DNA of 64,000 nucleotides from Lactonifactor sp. BIOML-A5 (GTDB taxonomy: Bacteria; Bacillota; Clostridia; Lachnospirales; Lachnospiraceae). The translations under genes and the position numbers were made by a program. Under the pieces are notes generated by a model. It was not told where the DNA came from and searched no databases. It worked only from the letters and a program-made list of their open reading frames with translations. The DNA lies in contig NZ_WKYV01000001.1 of NCBI RefSeq assembly GCF_009677585.1, forward strand, positions 67,001 through 131,000, written 5' to 3'. Every line of letters begins with the position of its first letter. Positions within the stretch are counted from its first letter, which is position 1. Positions 18,359 to 28,087 of this stretch are shown here, piece after piece.

Positions 18359-21300
18359 CTATCGTGATTTGGCCCATACTCCAGAGCCATTAACATATGA
18401 GTTTCCGACCCAGGTATTGCTGGCCATAGCGCCGCTGCCGTTAAAGTAATACCAACTTCCGCCGATCTTCTGCCAGCCTGTCAGCATCGCCCCGCTTCCA
18501 TTCATGTAATACCATTTCCCCCCTATAAACTGCCAGCCTGTCAGCATCGCCCCGCTTCCATTAAAATAATACCAGGTTCCCCCAAGCCGCTGCCAATTTG
18601 TCAGCATTACTCCACTTCCATCCATGTAGTACCAGCTGCCGCCAATTTTCTGCCAGTTTGTCAGCATCGCTCCGCTTCCGTTAAGGTAGTACCACTTTCC
18701 TCCTAGTAACTGCCAGCCTGTCAGCATCGCTCCGCTTCCGTTAAGGTAATACCACTTTCCTCCGATTTTCTGCCAATTCGTCAGCATGGCCCCGCTTCCG
18801 TTAAAGTAGTACCACTTTCCTCCGATTTTCTGCCAGTTCGTCAGCATGGCCCCGCTTCCGTTTAGATAATACCAGGTATTTCCTAATTTTAGCCACCCGG
18901 TAACCATTGCTCCGCTGTCAGACATATAGTACCAGCTTGCTCCTACTTTCTGCCATCCTGTCTTCATCGCGCCGTCGCTGCCCAGGTAATACCACTTTCC
19001 GCTGGTGTAAAGCCAGCCTGTTTTCATATATCCATTAACGTCAAAATAGTAATATTGCCCTGAGACCAGTGACCATCCACTTTTTGGATAATTGCCATCG
19101 CTGTATCGATACCACCAGCCTTTGCCGTCTTTTATCCATTTACCGCTATAAGATACCGTAACCTTACAAGTCGCAGTCTTTCCTTCTGCTGCTGTTGTGA
19201 CAGTAATTACTGCAGTTCCCTGAGACACTGCAGTTACTCTTCCGTTTCCGTCAACGCTTGCTACCAAAGAATTGGATGATTTCCATTTAACATTTTTATT
19301 TTCTGCCGTAGAGGGAAGAACTGTAGCTTTTAAACTGGTGGATGAATTTTTATTCAGGGTAATCTGCGTGCGATCTAAAGATACTTTTGAAGGAAGCAGC
19401 GCTGCCTTTAATTCCTCTAGTTTTTTCTGCATTTCTGAGAAGCGCGTCATAGCCACAGTCTCATTATTCATCCATCGTTTTTGCTCTTCCGACAGTCCAT
19501 TGATAGAAGTCATAATGGATTCAATCTGAGAACGATTTGACAAAGTAATATTTTCGGCATTCTGCCCAATATAAGACCATAACTCGTTAATCTGAGATAC
19601 AAGTGAATCCACAGGTCTTTTGGCCTCATATATTCTGGTCAGTTCTGCTTCTGCCTTTAAAAGCACATCATAATTGGTAACTTCCTTTTTCTGTTCCTCT
19701 GTTAATGCGTCATAGGCTTTTCTGGCCGAATTAATGTAAATAACCTTATCCAAATCTACTGTGCCAATATTGTCAATCAGTGTAATGGTATTTGTTATAG
19801 CCACATATTGGCTGAGAATCTCTTCCAACTCTTTTTCTTTTTGAAACAGCAGCTCTGAATTTTCCTGTCCTACCAGCACTTTTTCTTGATCTGTTAATCT
19901 ATCATATTCAGCTCTGGCTTCGTAAACTGCATCTTTGCTGTCCTGAGTCACTTCGCCAATATTTTGTATCATTTTGATTACATTTTCTACTTTACTCTGT
20001 GAAGCCTTTAAATCGGCGATCTGTTGTTCTGCCTCCATCAGCTTACTATAATTTGTTACCATTTTTTTCTGTTTGCCGCTCAAAGACAGATACTGTTGTC
20101 TTACGGCTTCTATCTGGCTTGCCTTAGATAATTCAACTTCTCCTATTGCCTCTATGGCATCAATCACTGACTGGGCTGCTTTCAAATCTCCTTCATTTTC
20201 AATCTGATTAAGAATCTCAAAATATAAAGCTTCACTGTCTGAAAGCAATGTCACATCTTCCGCTGGTACAAATGCTTTTTCTTCCGCTGATAATGCATCA
20301 TATGCATATCTGGCTTTTTCGATTGCTTCCTGACTGTCAGCCGTCACTGTTCCAATGGCTAAAATCAATGCAGATACAGTTTCTGCAGCTTCCTTAGATT
20401 TCTTAATTTCATTCAGCTGAGTTTCCGCCATAACTAAAGAATAATAGTTTTCCACCATCGCTTTAGCAGTTACTGTTAAATCTTCCGATAACAGTGCAGA
20501 GCGGGTCTGGATAATCAAAGCCTCCCTGTCTAATGACACCGGACCTATGGCAGTGATCATACCCATAATCTCATTTGCAGCGGCCCAGTCATTGTCCCCC
20601 TGCTGTTCTTCAGCCTGATCTTTGATCCTATTTAATACTTCATTCAGATAATCAATCTCCTCTTGAGTTATCTTTTCCGTCTGGGTTTCATCCAGAAGAA
20701 GATAGGATGCTTTTGCCTGCCCGGCTTGTTCCCAACTGTCCACCCCTACATTTTCTAAGGATGCTATCATATCTTTTACATTCTGAACCTTTTGCCGGCC
20801 CGCCTCCAGTTCTCTCAACTGTGCCTCTGCCTCTAACAGAATGTCATAATTAGAAATTTCCTTCTTCTGAAGATAGGATAAGGCCTCATATGCCTCCCTT
20901 ACTTCAACAACTGCCTCTTTACTGTCTTCGGTAATTTCCCCTAGTGCATTAATTGCACTTACAATATTGTCTACATTTTCCTGTGCTGTCTCTAACGCAG
21001 ATAATTCCTCTTCTGCGTCTACAAGTATCTGGTAGGTTTCACTGTTAATAAGATTTCTTTGCTCTGTACTCAGCGCATTGTAAGCGGCCCTTGCTGTCTC
21101 TATAGCAGCTTTACTCTCTAAGTCAACCCCGCCGATTGCCTGAATCAACCCAATAACTTCATCAGCTGCCTGATGCGCATCTTTTAATGCTGCTAATTCT
21201 CTTTCTGCCTGCACCAATACCTGATAATTATTCACCAAATCTCTTGCCTCTTTCGGCAATTTGATATATTCATTTCTTGCGTTTATGATAGTGGACTCCA

Positions 21301-23338
21301 TATCCAGAGTAATAGGGCTTTCTATTTCCCGAATAAGTTCTATGACAATATCCACACCTTGCTGCAGTTCTTCTAAACGTGCAAGTTCAGCTTCCGCATT
21401 AAGTAACTTATTATATGCAATATTGCCTACCTCATCCTTCTGATTCTGCTCCATACCCTCATATAGGCCCCGGGCATCTTCGATGCTCTTCTTGTCAGCC
21501 AGAGTTATTACATCCCATTTATTAACTAATCCGTAAAATTTAGTTATAGGTGTCCAGTCAGTCAGCCATTTTGCATAAAAATTCTTATCTCCGTAGCTTC
21601 CTTTCTCTATCTGCACAACAGGACTGCCCTTTAGCGCTTTATTGTCATACCAGCCCTCAAATGTATATCCCCTTCTGGATATATCCTCTGCTGTGGGAAG
21701 AGTGAAACTATCCGTGCTTGGACGATAAACTGACGGCAGTTCAATACTATCATCCAATATACCTCCATTTAGTTCCCATTGAATCATATATTCTGGTTTG
21801 CCGTACTGAGCATAAAGGGTAATATCTTTTTCTGGCATGGAAAGAAGTTCATTTGGCATATAACTAGTGCCTGTTCCATCTGGTTCTGTATTCCATCCCA
21901 CAAGTTCCATTTCACCATTTACAGGGGTGGTTGGCAGTTCAATAACAGAATATGGCGATTGTTCCTTGTTAAAAGTATCTGTATATGAATTGCCGTCAAA
22001 AGTAACCTTGTAATTCTTTGCATCATTCCACAGGTAATTATTCTCAGTTGAATCTCCCATGTCATACAATGATGTTTCCCCCGCAAGATATCTGTCATAA
22101 GCCGTCAAAGCATAAACTGCCTGATCGGTAGCCATAGCATTAACCTTTGTTCCAGAGCCGCCTCCTCCATCATATCCAAATGTCACATGCTTAAATCCCC
22201 CAACTTCCGGAGAGGATCCGGTTCCGGCCGCCCAAAAGGCCAGCAGTGCATCAATCATATTATTACTGTACACGCCATCTACTGCAGCCCCCTTGGTTAT
22301 AAAACTGCAGTTCTTTCCTATGGAAGTTAAGTTTACGTTTTCAGCCTTAGGATCGATATTCAAGGAGGTCAACGCAACTATAACCTGAGCAATACTCTCT
22401 GCATTAATACTTCCCCAGCTGTCAAATCCGCCATTTTCTTCCTGTAATTGAGAGAGTATATAGACTCCTCTTTCAACGGCCTCTCTCATCTGTTCATAAT
22501 TTTTTTCAGCACCTGTTTCATCGTATAAATCTTTATTGTTATAATAGGGAGCTAACGCCTGAAGCGCCATGCCTGTTATATCAACATCCGGATAATTATT
22601 ATATAAAGCCCATCCTCCTCTTGTGCCGTTACTCTGAATTATTTCATCATTTAATATGTAATCAATCATTTTTCCTGTCGTATTATAATCTTTAGGATCT
22701 CCCCCTGATGGCTTCGAATATAAATAATATTTGCCAGTCTGTGCCGTACCTGTATTTAATGCAATAATTTCCCAAATAGGACCATTGATGCCCTGTTTAT
22801 GTGAATAAGCATAGGATTTTGATAATTCATCTATAAAATCGTATTTATTTTCTCGCTCGCTAACATAGCCCACGCTTGTGATATCATACCCCATGGCAGA
22901 CATAGCAAGAATTAATCGGCTGTACTCTGTACATTTAGACCGATCTAATCTTCCTATTGATGATATTTTCTCATCCACATATTGCTCCATACGATAGATG
23001 TAATCAGTAAAGTAGTTGGCATCAACATAATTCAGATAATCCATTCCTGTATATTTTGCCCGAAGCAAATCCATAACAGACCATTCCCCATAGGTACTGC
23101 CTACAGATGGTTCTGTTACTGTCTCCAAAATATATCTCAGTCCAGCATTCATATAGAATCTGATTCCCGGCTCTTCGTCCTCCCAGAACCGAAGTTTCAG
23201 ATCCTTATAATCCTCCCGTGGATCCCAGGCTGCCGCAGATATTGTTCTTGGGTTTATCACACAGGAACTTACAATCATTACAACTGCAAGCACGATTGAT
23301 ATGATACGCTTATATACTCCTCTCTTTTTCTCCCTCAT
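18359..23338 (-). CDS. Large surface protein: alpha/alpha-toroid, InlB-type repeats, helical repeats, BIG2, wall-binding repeats
   Basis: A 1659-residue secreted protein; AAAGGAG precedes the ATG by 6 bases. A signal peptide (about 1-36) is followed by an alpha/alpha-toroid (about 40-430; DITGMALQALAPYY, ESIAQVIVALTSLN) and two InlB/Flg_new repeats (about 450-600; ITLYAQYG, NFYAKW). About ten helical repeats of 65-75 residues follow (about 620-1310; pattern AIGxVxxxSKxAIExAR). The C-terminal part has one BIG2 domain (about 1335-1415) and eleven aromatic 20-residue wall-binding repeats (GWxxxxGxWYYxNGSGAML) ending in a short cap. The toroid resembles the N-terminal domain of intrinsic factor/transcobalamin. 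The layout suggests a corrinoid-binding head on a long stalk, attached non-covalently to the wall. Carbohydrate or peptide binding by the toroid remains an alternative. Confidence 0.85.
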   Translation of the reverse strand: MREKKRGVYKRIISIVLAVVMIVSSCVINPRTISAAAWDPREDYKDLKLRFWEDEEPGIRFYMNAGLRYILETVTEPSVGSTYGEWSVMDLLRAKYTGMDYLNYVDANYFTDYIYRMEQYVDEKISSIGRLDRSKCTEYSRLILAMSAMGYDITSVGYVSERENKYDFIDELSKSYAYSHKQGINGPIWEIIALNTGTAQTGKYYLYSKPSGGDPKDYNTTGKMIDYILNDEIIQSNGTRGGWALYNNYPDVDITGMALQALAPYYNNKDLYDETGAEKNYEQMREAVERGVYILSQLQEENGGFDSWGSINAESIAQVIVALTSLNIDPKAENVNLTSIGKNCSFITKGAAVDGVYSNNMIDALLAFWAAGTGSSPEVGGFKHVTFGYDGGGGSGTKVNAMATDQAVYALTAYDRYLAGETSLYDMGDSTENNYLWNDAKNYKVTFDGNSYTDTFNKEQSPYSVIELPTTPVNGEMELVGWNTEPDGTGTSYMPNELLSMPEKDITLYAQYGKPEYMIQWELNGGILDDSIELPSVYRPSTDSFTLPTAEDISRRGYTFEGWYDNKALKGSPVVQIEKGSYGDKNFYAKWLTDWTPITKFYGLVNKWDVITLADKKSIEDARGLYEGMEQNQKDEVGNIAYNKLLNAEAELARLEELQQGVDIVIELIREIESPITLDMESTIINARNEYIKLPKEARDLVNNYQVLVQAERELAALKDAHQAADEVIGLIQAIGGVDLESKAAIETARAAYNALSTEQRNLINSETYQILVDAEEELSALETAQENVDNIVSAINALGEITEDSKEAVVEVREAYEALSYLQKKEISNYDILLEAEAQLRELEAGRQKVQNVKDMIASLENVGVDSWEQAGQAKASYLLLDETQTEKITQEEIDYLNEVLNRIKDQAEEQQGDNDWAAANEIMGMITAIGPVSLDREALIIQTRSALLSEDLTVTAKAMVENYYSLVMAETQLNEIKKSKEAAETVSALILAIGTVTADSQEAIEKARYAYDALSAEEKAFVPAEDVTLLSDSEALYFEILNQIENEGDLKAAQSVIDAIEAIGEVELSKASQIEAVRQQYLSLSGKQKKMVTNYSKLMEAEQQIADLKASQSKVENVIKMIQNIGEVTQDSKDAVYEARAEYDRLTDQEKVLVGQENSELLFQKEKELEEILSQYVAITNTITLIDNIGTVDLDKVIYINSARKAYDALTEEQKKEVTNYDVLLKAEAELTRIYEAKRPVDSLVSQINELWSYIGQNAENITLSNRSQIESIMTSINGLSEEQKRWMNNETVAMTRFSEMQKKLEELKAALLPSKVSLDRTQITLNKNSSTSLKATVLPSTAENKNVKWKSSNSLVASVDGNGRVTAVSQGTAVITVTTAAEGKTATCKVTVSYSGKWIKDGKGWWYRYSDGNYPKSGWSLVSGQYYYFDVNGYMKTGWLYTSGKWYYLGSDGAMKTGWQKVGASWYYMSDSGAMVTGWLKLGNTWYYLNGSGAMLTNWQKIGGKWYYFNGSGAMLTNWQKIGGKWYYLNGSGAMLTGWQLLGGKWYYLNGSGAMLTNWQKIGGSWYYMDGSGVMLTNWQRLGGTWYYFNGSGAMLTGWQFIGGKWYYMNGSGAMLTGWQKIGGSWYYFNGSGAMASNTWVGNSYVNGSGVWAKSR
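18395..19090 (-). repeat. 60-base tandem coding repeats (wall-binding repeats)
   Basis: About eleven copies of a 60-base unit encode the 20-residue wall-binding repeats of the 1659-residue protein. Several neighbouring units are nearly identical in DNA (for example around 18700-18850), indicating recent unit duplication, so repeat number probably varies between strains. Confidence 0.9.
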
Positions 23339-23357
23339 ACTCTTCTCCTTTCATTTT

Positions 23358-24236
23358 TCATACAGCAGTGTCATTCTGCGAATCATCAATAAACTCCATT
23401 TTAAATCCATATTCCTTACCGTATTCTTCAACCACAGATCCTTTTCTGCACCTTATGGTTGCACTCCTGTTAATGATCCATTCACCAATGAAAATGGGAT
23501 CGTGAAGTATCTCAACAACTTTCAGGCGGTTGCAGCCGTGGAAAACCCACTTTCCTATTTTTTTTACACTGGACGGTATAGAAACTTCTGTGAGATTATT
23601 ACATTTAAAAAATGCTGCCTCTCCCAGTTCTCTCAGCTGATTCGGCAGTATTAGTTTCTGAATCCCTGTAAAGTAGAAAGCCTCTGAGTCTATTATTTTA
23701 AGGCTTTGGGGAAAATGAAGTTCCTGAAGCTCTTTGCATCGGTAAAAGGCTCTTCTGCCGATTAACTGTATTTCGTCCGGCAGCACAACCTGAGACAGAC
23801 GCCCGCAGCAGTCAAACATTCCCTCTGGTATTGCTCTGCACTTTGAGCCCCGGGCGAATTCAGCCCGGTAGAGTTTTTTACATTCCTTATAAACATTTTT
23901 ATCAATCTTTGCCACCGAAGGCGGTATATGTACCCGTCGCAGCCGGTTATTCCTGGAAAATGCCCTTTGTCTAATCCACAAAAGGGTATTCGGATATTTC
24001 ACTTCCTTTTGAAAGCAGCAGCCCTCAAAAGCACTTTTTCCAATTACAATGCACCCCCTGGGAAGCGTAACTGAATTAATTCTCTCGTTTCCCATAAACG
24101 CTTCATTTCCGATAAAACGATAAGTATCTGGTATCACAATGTCTTTATCCATATTCCTTTTTGCCTGATACTTCGTATAAGTACGTTCATCATATTGCAG
24201 GTCTCTCCATGCAGCCTCATCCAGTTTCTTTTTCAT
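23358..24236 (-). CDS. BspA-type leucine-rich-repeat protein (LRR_5)
   Basis: A 292-residue protein of about nine BspA/LRR_5 repeats of roughly 23 residues (for example LPDEIQLIGRRAFYRCKELQ and IPSSVKKIGKWVFHGCNRL). No signal peptide or membrane helix is visible, unlike its neighbours, so it is predicted cytoplasmic. It is the first gene after the tandem cobalamin RNAs and ends 19 bases before the 1659-residue gene. Its role in the corrinoid system is unknown; protein-protein interaction is what the fold suggests. GGAGG lies only 3 bases before the ATG. Confidence 0.85.
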   Translation of the reverse strand: MKKKLDEAAWRDLQYDERTYTKYQAKRNMDKDIVIPDTYRFIGNEAFMGNERINSVTLPRGCIVIGKSAFEGCCFQKEVKYPNTLLWIRQRAFSRNNRLRRVHIPPSVAKIDKNVYKECKKLYRAEFARGSKCRAIPEGMFDCCGRLSQVVLPDEIQLIGRRAFYRCKELQELHFPQSLKIIDSEAFYFTGIQKLILPNQLRELGEAAFFKCNNLTEVSIPSSVKKIGKWVFHGCNRLKVVEILHDPIFIGEWIINRSATIRCRKGSVVEEYGKEYGFKMEFIDDSQNDTAV

Positions 24237-24300
24237 AATCCTCCACCTTTATCTATCTATTTTTTCATATGGACAAACCTCCTATACGCATTTTCCGCAC

Positions 24301-24334
24301 AAAAATAAGAGCTTCGCCTTGCCTACGAACCCTT
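24301..24334 (-). terminator. Riboswitch expression-platform terminator
   Basis: On the minus strand AAGGGTTCG pairs with CGAAGCTCTT (one bulged G) and is followed by ATTTTT. It lies just after the class I cobalamin aptamer and before the LRR gene, as expected for transcription attenuation by corrinoid. Confidence 0.55.
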
Positions 24335-24343
24335 TCCTCCACA

Positions 24344-24511
24344 CAATGCGTCCAATATCCTGACTCAAGTTCCTCCTACTGACAGCGCCTTCCCAAATTA
24401 TCATTTCAGTGGCCAATGCTGCGTTCGTCCCTTTTACAGTAGAGATAGACTGTTTCGGATTCTCACCGAATTCCTGATAAACGCCGATAAATCTTCGGCA
24501 GACCGCATCTG
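24344..24511 (-). promoter_or_regulatory. Cobalamin riboswitch (class I), upstream of the LRR-toroid-ECF series
   Basis: Read on the minus strand, the RNA has the cobalamin core: an AATTCGGTGAGAATCCGAA segment, ACTGTAAAAGGGACGAA, a GGCCACTG box, and the B12 box GAGTCAGGATATTGG. ATGCG/CGCAT pairing closes P1. It controls the gene series starting at 24236 and is preceded by a second cobalamin-like RNA. Confidence 0.93.
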
Positions 24512-24540
24512 GTTGTTCATTTTTAAAAGATGTTTTCTAA

Positions 24541-24579
24541 AATATAAAAAATCTCCCCAGCAAATAAACTGAGAAGATT
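24541..24579 (-). terminator. Terminator between the two tandem cobalamin RNAs
   Basis: The minus strand forms AATCTTCTCAG / CTGGGGAGATT (two G-U pairs) followed directly by TTTTTT. It separates the upstream cobalamin-like RNA from the class I riboswitch and would be the expression platform of the upstream RNA. Confidence 0.8.
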
Positions 24580-24599
24580 ATAGACAATACCTTTTTCTT

Positions 24600-24734
24600 T
24601 TCGCTACACAACAATCACAAGCTGCGTTATTGCTTCTGGCTTAGATAGTATTATCCATACAGAGTCCTCAGAACGCGTCAGAATCTCACTGACTTACTTT
24701 CAAACTGTCATATCCGTATATGACAGACCGCAAC
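24600..24734 (-). promoter_or_regulatory. Second cobalamin-riboswitch-like RNA (possible class II)
   Basis: The minus strand shows P1-like pairing of GTTGCG (24734-24729) with CGCAGC (24626-24621), a hairpin TGTCATAT/ATATGACA, and a P4-like hairpin GTCAG-TGAGATT-CTGAC. A small GGAT-AATACT-ATCT hairpin and AAGCCAG, then a further 3' hairpin region, complete it. Order and loops resemble the short class II cobalamin aptamers (small P6 with a TATACT-like loop, then GCCA). It also begins with GGTCTG like the other three riboswitches. The match is by eye; another structured leader RNA is possible. Confidence 0.5.
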
Positions 24735-24782
24735 TTTTATTTACTTTTATTTTTAGTTATTTCAATAATAATTGTTAAGATT

Positions 24783-24811
24783 AGAATAATAAATTTATAA
24801 CAAATTGTCAA
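24783..24811 (-). promoter_or_regulatory. Promoter for the tandem cobalamin RNAs
   Basis: A consensus -35 TTGACA (24806-24811) and -10 TATTCT (24783-24788) are 17 bases apart on the minus strand. Transcription would start about 40 bases before the cobalamin-like RNA. Confidence 0.7.
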
Positions 24812-24843
24812 TAGCTATGGCCCAAATGAATGTCATTTATTTT

Positions 24844-26995
24844 TCAATTTTCATCCTCATAAAATTTGTATACTATTTCATTACCTATTATAAACATTAA
24901 AACAGGGTGTTTTCTTCTTTCAGAAAACACCCCATGACTTAACGCGGGCCAGGTTCCGTCACTGTAACGGTACCACCAGCCTCTGCTGTTGCTTTTCCAG
25001 GCTCCTTGATAAGTAACTGTCACTTTGCACACAGCCGTTATATTACCGTTTTCTGCTATTACCGTAATGTTAGCCGTACCTTCTTCTCCTGCCGTGACCT
25101 TTCCATTTTTATCTACAGATGCCACTTTGGGATTAGAGGAACTCCAAACCTCATTTTTGTTGAATGCAGTCTCAGGAAAAATCTCAGCCTTTAATGTCAC
25201 AGACCCCTTCTTATTCAGAACAACACTCGTCCGATCCAGAACAATCTTCTGTATAGTTTCTTCCTGACTCATTTGCTCATCCGTCTTGATGGCATCTATT
25301 ACTTCTTTGGCCGCTTTTACAGCAGCATGCACACCGGTTATCTCCGATGCTTTATCAATAGCCTGGTTACCCGCCTCAATTGCTTTTGCCAATTCTTCTC
25401 TCTGAGCATCCCTGTAGTCGGCCGGATTTTTATAATTTTCCAGCTGAGTTTTGGCACTGGACTTAGCCTCAGCCAACTCCCTGTCATTCATCTGCTGATC
25501 TGTCTCTATCTGGTCTATCACCTTCATAGCATTTTTCAGAGCTGTATCACCCCCCAATGCGTCCTCAGCCGCATCTATAGCAGCTTCTCCTGCCTCTAAT
25601 GGCCTCTTTTAGCTCCTTCTGCTGGGCAGTACGATAATCTTCTGGAGCTTTGTAACTGCTTAATGATTGTTTTGCCTCTTTTTTGACTGTGTCTAATGTG
25701 AGTTTCTCTTCCAGCCTTTTTATCTTTTCTTCCGCACTTGCCAGCTTCTGAAGGATTGTATTATCTACACGATTCTGCTGTTCCTGAATCATGGAGATAT
25801 ATAATGTTCTGGCAGCACTTACTGTCTCTTTATCTTCCAGGGTAAGTTCTTCTATTACCCACCCGCGAACTGTATCTGATAATTGCGCAACCGGAGTTTC
25901 ATCCAGATTCCACTTGGCATAATATTTTTTATTCTCTGTACTTCCGGTGGTAATCTGCGTTACTTTCTGTCCCTCCAGATTCTCGTTGTCAAACCAGCCG
26001 TCAAATATATACACTTTGCGGATGATCTGACTGCTGTCAGGAAGCAGGATATCGCTGTCACCAGAGGTATAAGATTCCGGTACATCATATCCCACCAGGC
26101 TTCCCCCGTTGGTTTGCAGATCAATGGTATAGCTTTCCGTATACTGCGCATAAAGCGTTATATTATGTTCAGGCATGGATAACACTTCTCCTGCCTTATA
26201 AGATGTACCGTCTCCATCCGGACTTGTATTCCAACTTGCAAACGCTTTTCCAGATGCATAGCTAAAGCCTGTAACGACATACCTGTCATATCAGGATCCG
26301 GAGTCTTGCCACTCAGCGCCCAGCCTCCCTTTACTCCTGCATTGGTGGTGATTTCCTGTCTCAGTATTTCATCAATCATCTTCCCCTTCGTATTATAATC
26401 CTCAGGGGTACCCTCTGAAGGAGAATCATATAAAGAATAGTCACCGGTATTCAGAGCAATGAGCTCCCACACGGGACCGTTTAGTCCCTGCCGAACCGCA
26501 TACTTATAAGACTGGGAAAGCTTATCGATAAAATCATACCCGGCCACATTGGACACGTTATAGCCAAGTGCAGTCAAGGAAAGAAATACACGACTGTATT
26601 CCGTACTTTTTTTATCATGCAGGATTCCTTCACAATCAACAGTATATGTCTCCACTTTCTCAATATACTGATCGAAATACCCCTCTGGTATGTAATTCAT
26701 ATAATCGCTTCCTGTGTACATCCCTCAAGCAGATCCATAACAGACCATTCTCCTCCGGAAGTTCCAAACGTGGGTTCCGGCACTGTCTCAAGAATATACC
26801 GGGCTGCAGCATTCAAATAGAATCCTATGTCCGGGGATTCATCTTCCCAAAACCGAATATCCATCTCTTTGGGCGCATCTCCTTTGGAATCCCACGCCTC
26901 AGCAGATACGTTGGCCGGAAAGCTGCCGAATTAAAGCATAACTACTAATATCCAGGCGCAAAAACGTCTTCCATGTCTTTGATTCTTCGTTCTTT
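24844..26995 (-). pseudogene. Decayed paralogue of the toroid/wall-binding surface protein
   Basis: Translated in pieces, this region follows the 1659-residue protein: AEAWDSKG and RFWEDESPDIGFYLNAAAR (toroid start), the first half of the toroid, one and a half InlB-type repeats, helical repeats, BIG2, and the first wall-binding residues GWWYRYSDGTW. At least five lesions are visible: a TAA (26931-26933) inside the signal peptide, a frameshift near 26725, an internal deletion with frame change near 26260 that removes about 235 residues, a frameshift near 25600, and loss of the wall-binding repeats. In the last case the remaining frame reads through a terminator hairpin to a chance stop at 24844. 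No credible start follows the AAAGGAGG near 27008. The cobalamin riboswitch upstream is intact. Confidence 0.88.
24897..24932 (-). terminator. Terminator of the decayed gene, now inside its reading frame
   Basis: The minus strand has GGGTGTTTTCT / AGAAAACACCC followed by a T-rich stretch (TGTTTT). Its position inside the last open fragment shows that the true 3' coding end was deleted. Confidence 0.75.
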
Positions 26996-27022
26996 TTCTC
27001 GTCCTCCTTTTCTTTTATGCAT

Positions 27023-27061
27023 AAAAAGAAAAGCTCTGTCTTTACTAACAGATGCTTTTTT
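27023..27061 (-). terminator. Riboswitch expression-platform terminator
   Basis: The minus strand reads AAAAGCATCTGT ... ACAGAGCTTTTCTTTTT, a stem with one bulge and a T-run. It lies directly after the class I aptamer and before the decayed gene. Confidence 0.75.
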
Positions 27062-27063
27062 CA

Positions 27064-27233
27064 CGCAGTATGCCAGATATCCTGACTTGAGTTCTTCCTA
27101 CCAGCAGCACCTTCCCGGATAGTTCCAGTGGTTTTACGCTGCTTTCGTCCCTCACACAGTAGAGAAAGGCTGTTCCGGATTCTCACCGGATTCCCTGTAA
27201 ACTGACTCATTGCTGAGCACAGACCATACCGTT
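27064..27233 (-). promoter_or_regulatory. Cobalamin riboswitch (class I) upstream of the decayed gene
   Basis: Minus-strand core elements are GGGAATCCGGTGAGAATCC, CTACTGTG, an ACCACTGG box, and the B12 box AAGTCAGGATATCTGGC; GTATG/CATAC closes P1. The aptamer looks intact although the gene it served is broken. Confidence 0.95.
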
Positions 27234-27256
27234 TATTCTTTTTACTTTACTGCCTA

Positions 27257-27268
27257 ATTATACCAATT
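27257..27268 (-). promoter_or_regulatory. Extended -10 promoter of the second class I riboswitch
   Basis: The minus strand has TTGGTATAAT, an extended -10 (TGnTATAAT), about 24 bases before the aptamer. No good -35 is seen. Confidence 0.45.
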
Positions 27269-27322
27269 GGTTAAAAACATTCCACATTTCATTGTACTTC
27301 TTTTAAAAAATCTTATCCCCTT

Positions 27323-28087
27323 TTAATATTTCTGAAATGGATAAGCCTCATAAAAAGCCAGAGCTTGTTCTGGGGAACATCCCAGGCTTAAATCTAACTG
27401 TGCTTCAATGGTTCCATCCCATATATCAGTTACAAGCCCATACGTCCCGCCCTCCTTCTCCCCCGTAAACAGATAATATTTGCACGCATCCTTCTCTTCA
27501 GAGGAAGTACTGGGATATATCCCTATTTTCTCCAGATTGCCCGCTCCCATTGCTCCTGTATATATTACTTTATAATAGCCCTGATTCTGAAGATCCGACT
27601 TTGTTTCTTCTACTGTAGATACGTCTGTGAGTATCAAATAAATCCCTGCCGTAAGTATAATTCCCGCATAACACAAGCTTACCAGAAATGAGAGCTTAAC
27701 AGCCATGAAGTAACGCAGATACTTTTTCCCTGCTGCATATATACCAACAGAACATACAAACGGTATGGCAAAGTATCCTTTCATATCATGAGGATTTGTA
27801 ATCATATTCCTCGCCCAGCTCACCGTCCATAACATAATCACTATAGCGCTAATAATGGAAAATATTTTAAGTTCTGGTATCTCCGCTCCTTCTGCCGTAA
27901 GCTTTTCCTGCGCTCTTTTTTCTTTTGTATAGAAGAAGCCATATACAGGAGGTATGGCTGCAATCCACACCAGACCGGTTTCAACAGCTCCTCCGAACCT
28001 AAAATTAGTGATATAAAACAAAAGTAGTACTGTTATCACATATATAATAAATGCTGTTATTGTGCCCTTTTTTTCTTTCACCTTCAT
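27323..28087 (-). CDS. Polytopic membrane protein of unknown function
   Basis: About 254 residues from ATG 28085-28087. A GTG two codons later (28081) has AAGGA 7 bases upstream and is an equal candidate; the frame also extends to a TTG at 28213. The protein has about five membrane helices in the first two thirds and a soluble C-terminal third (residues about 165-254) with no family I recognise. It lies between the second class I riboswitch and the terminator of the 1777-residue gene, so it is not obviously under a riboswitch of its own. Co-location with the corrinoid locus is the only functional hint. Confidence 0.7.
   Translation of the reverse strand: MKVKEKKGTITAFIIYVITVLLLFYITNFRFGGAVETGLVWIAAIPPVYGFFYTKEKRAQEKLTAEGAEIPELKIFSIISAIVIMLWTVSWARNMITNPHDMKGYFAIPFVCSVGIYAAGKKYLRYFMAVKLSFLVSLCYAGIILTAGIYLILTDVSTVEETKSDLQNQGYYKVIYTGAMGAGNLEKIGIYPSTSSEEKDACKYYLFTGEKEGGTYGLVTDIWDGTIEAQLDLSLGCSPEQALAFYEAYPFQKY

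Noticed and set aside
18395..19090. CRISPR-like regular 60-base spacing
   Set aside because: The units are contiguous coding repeats for wall-binding motifs in frame with a 1659-residue protein, with no spacers.
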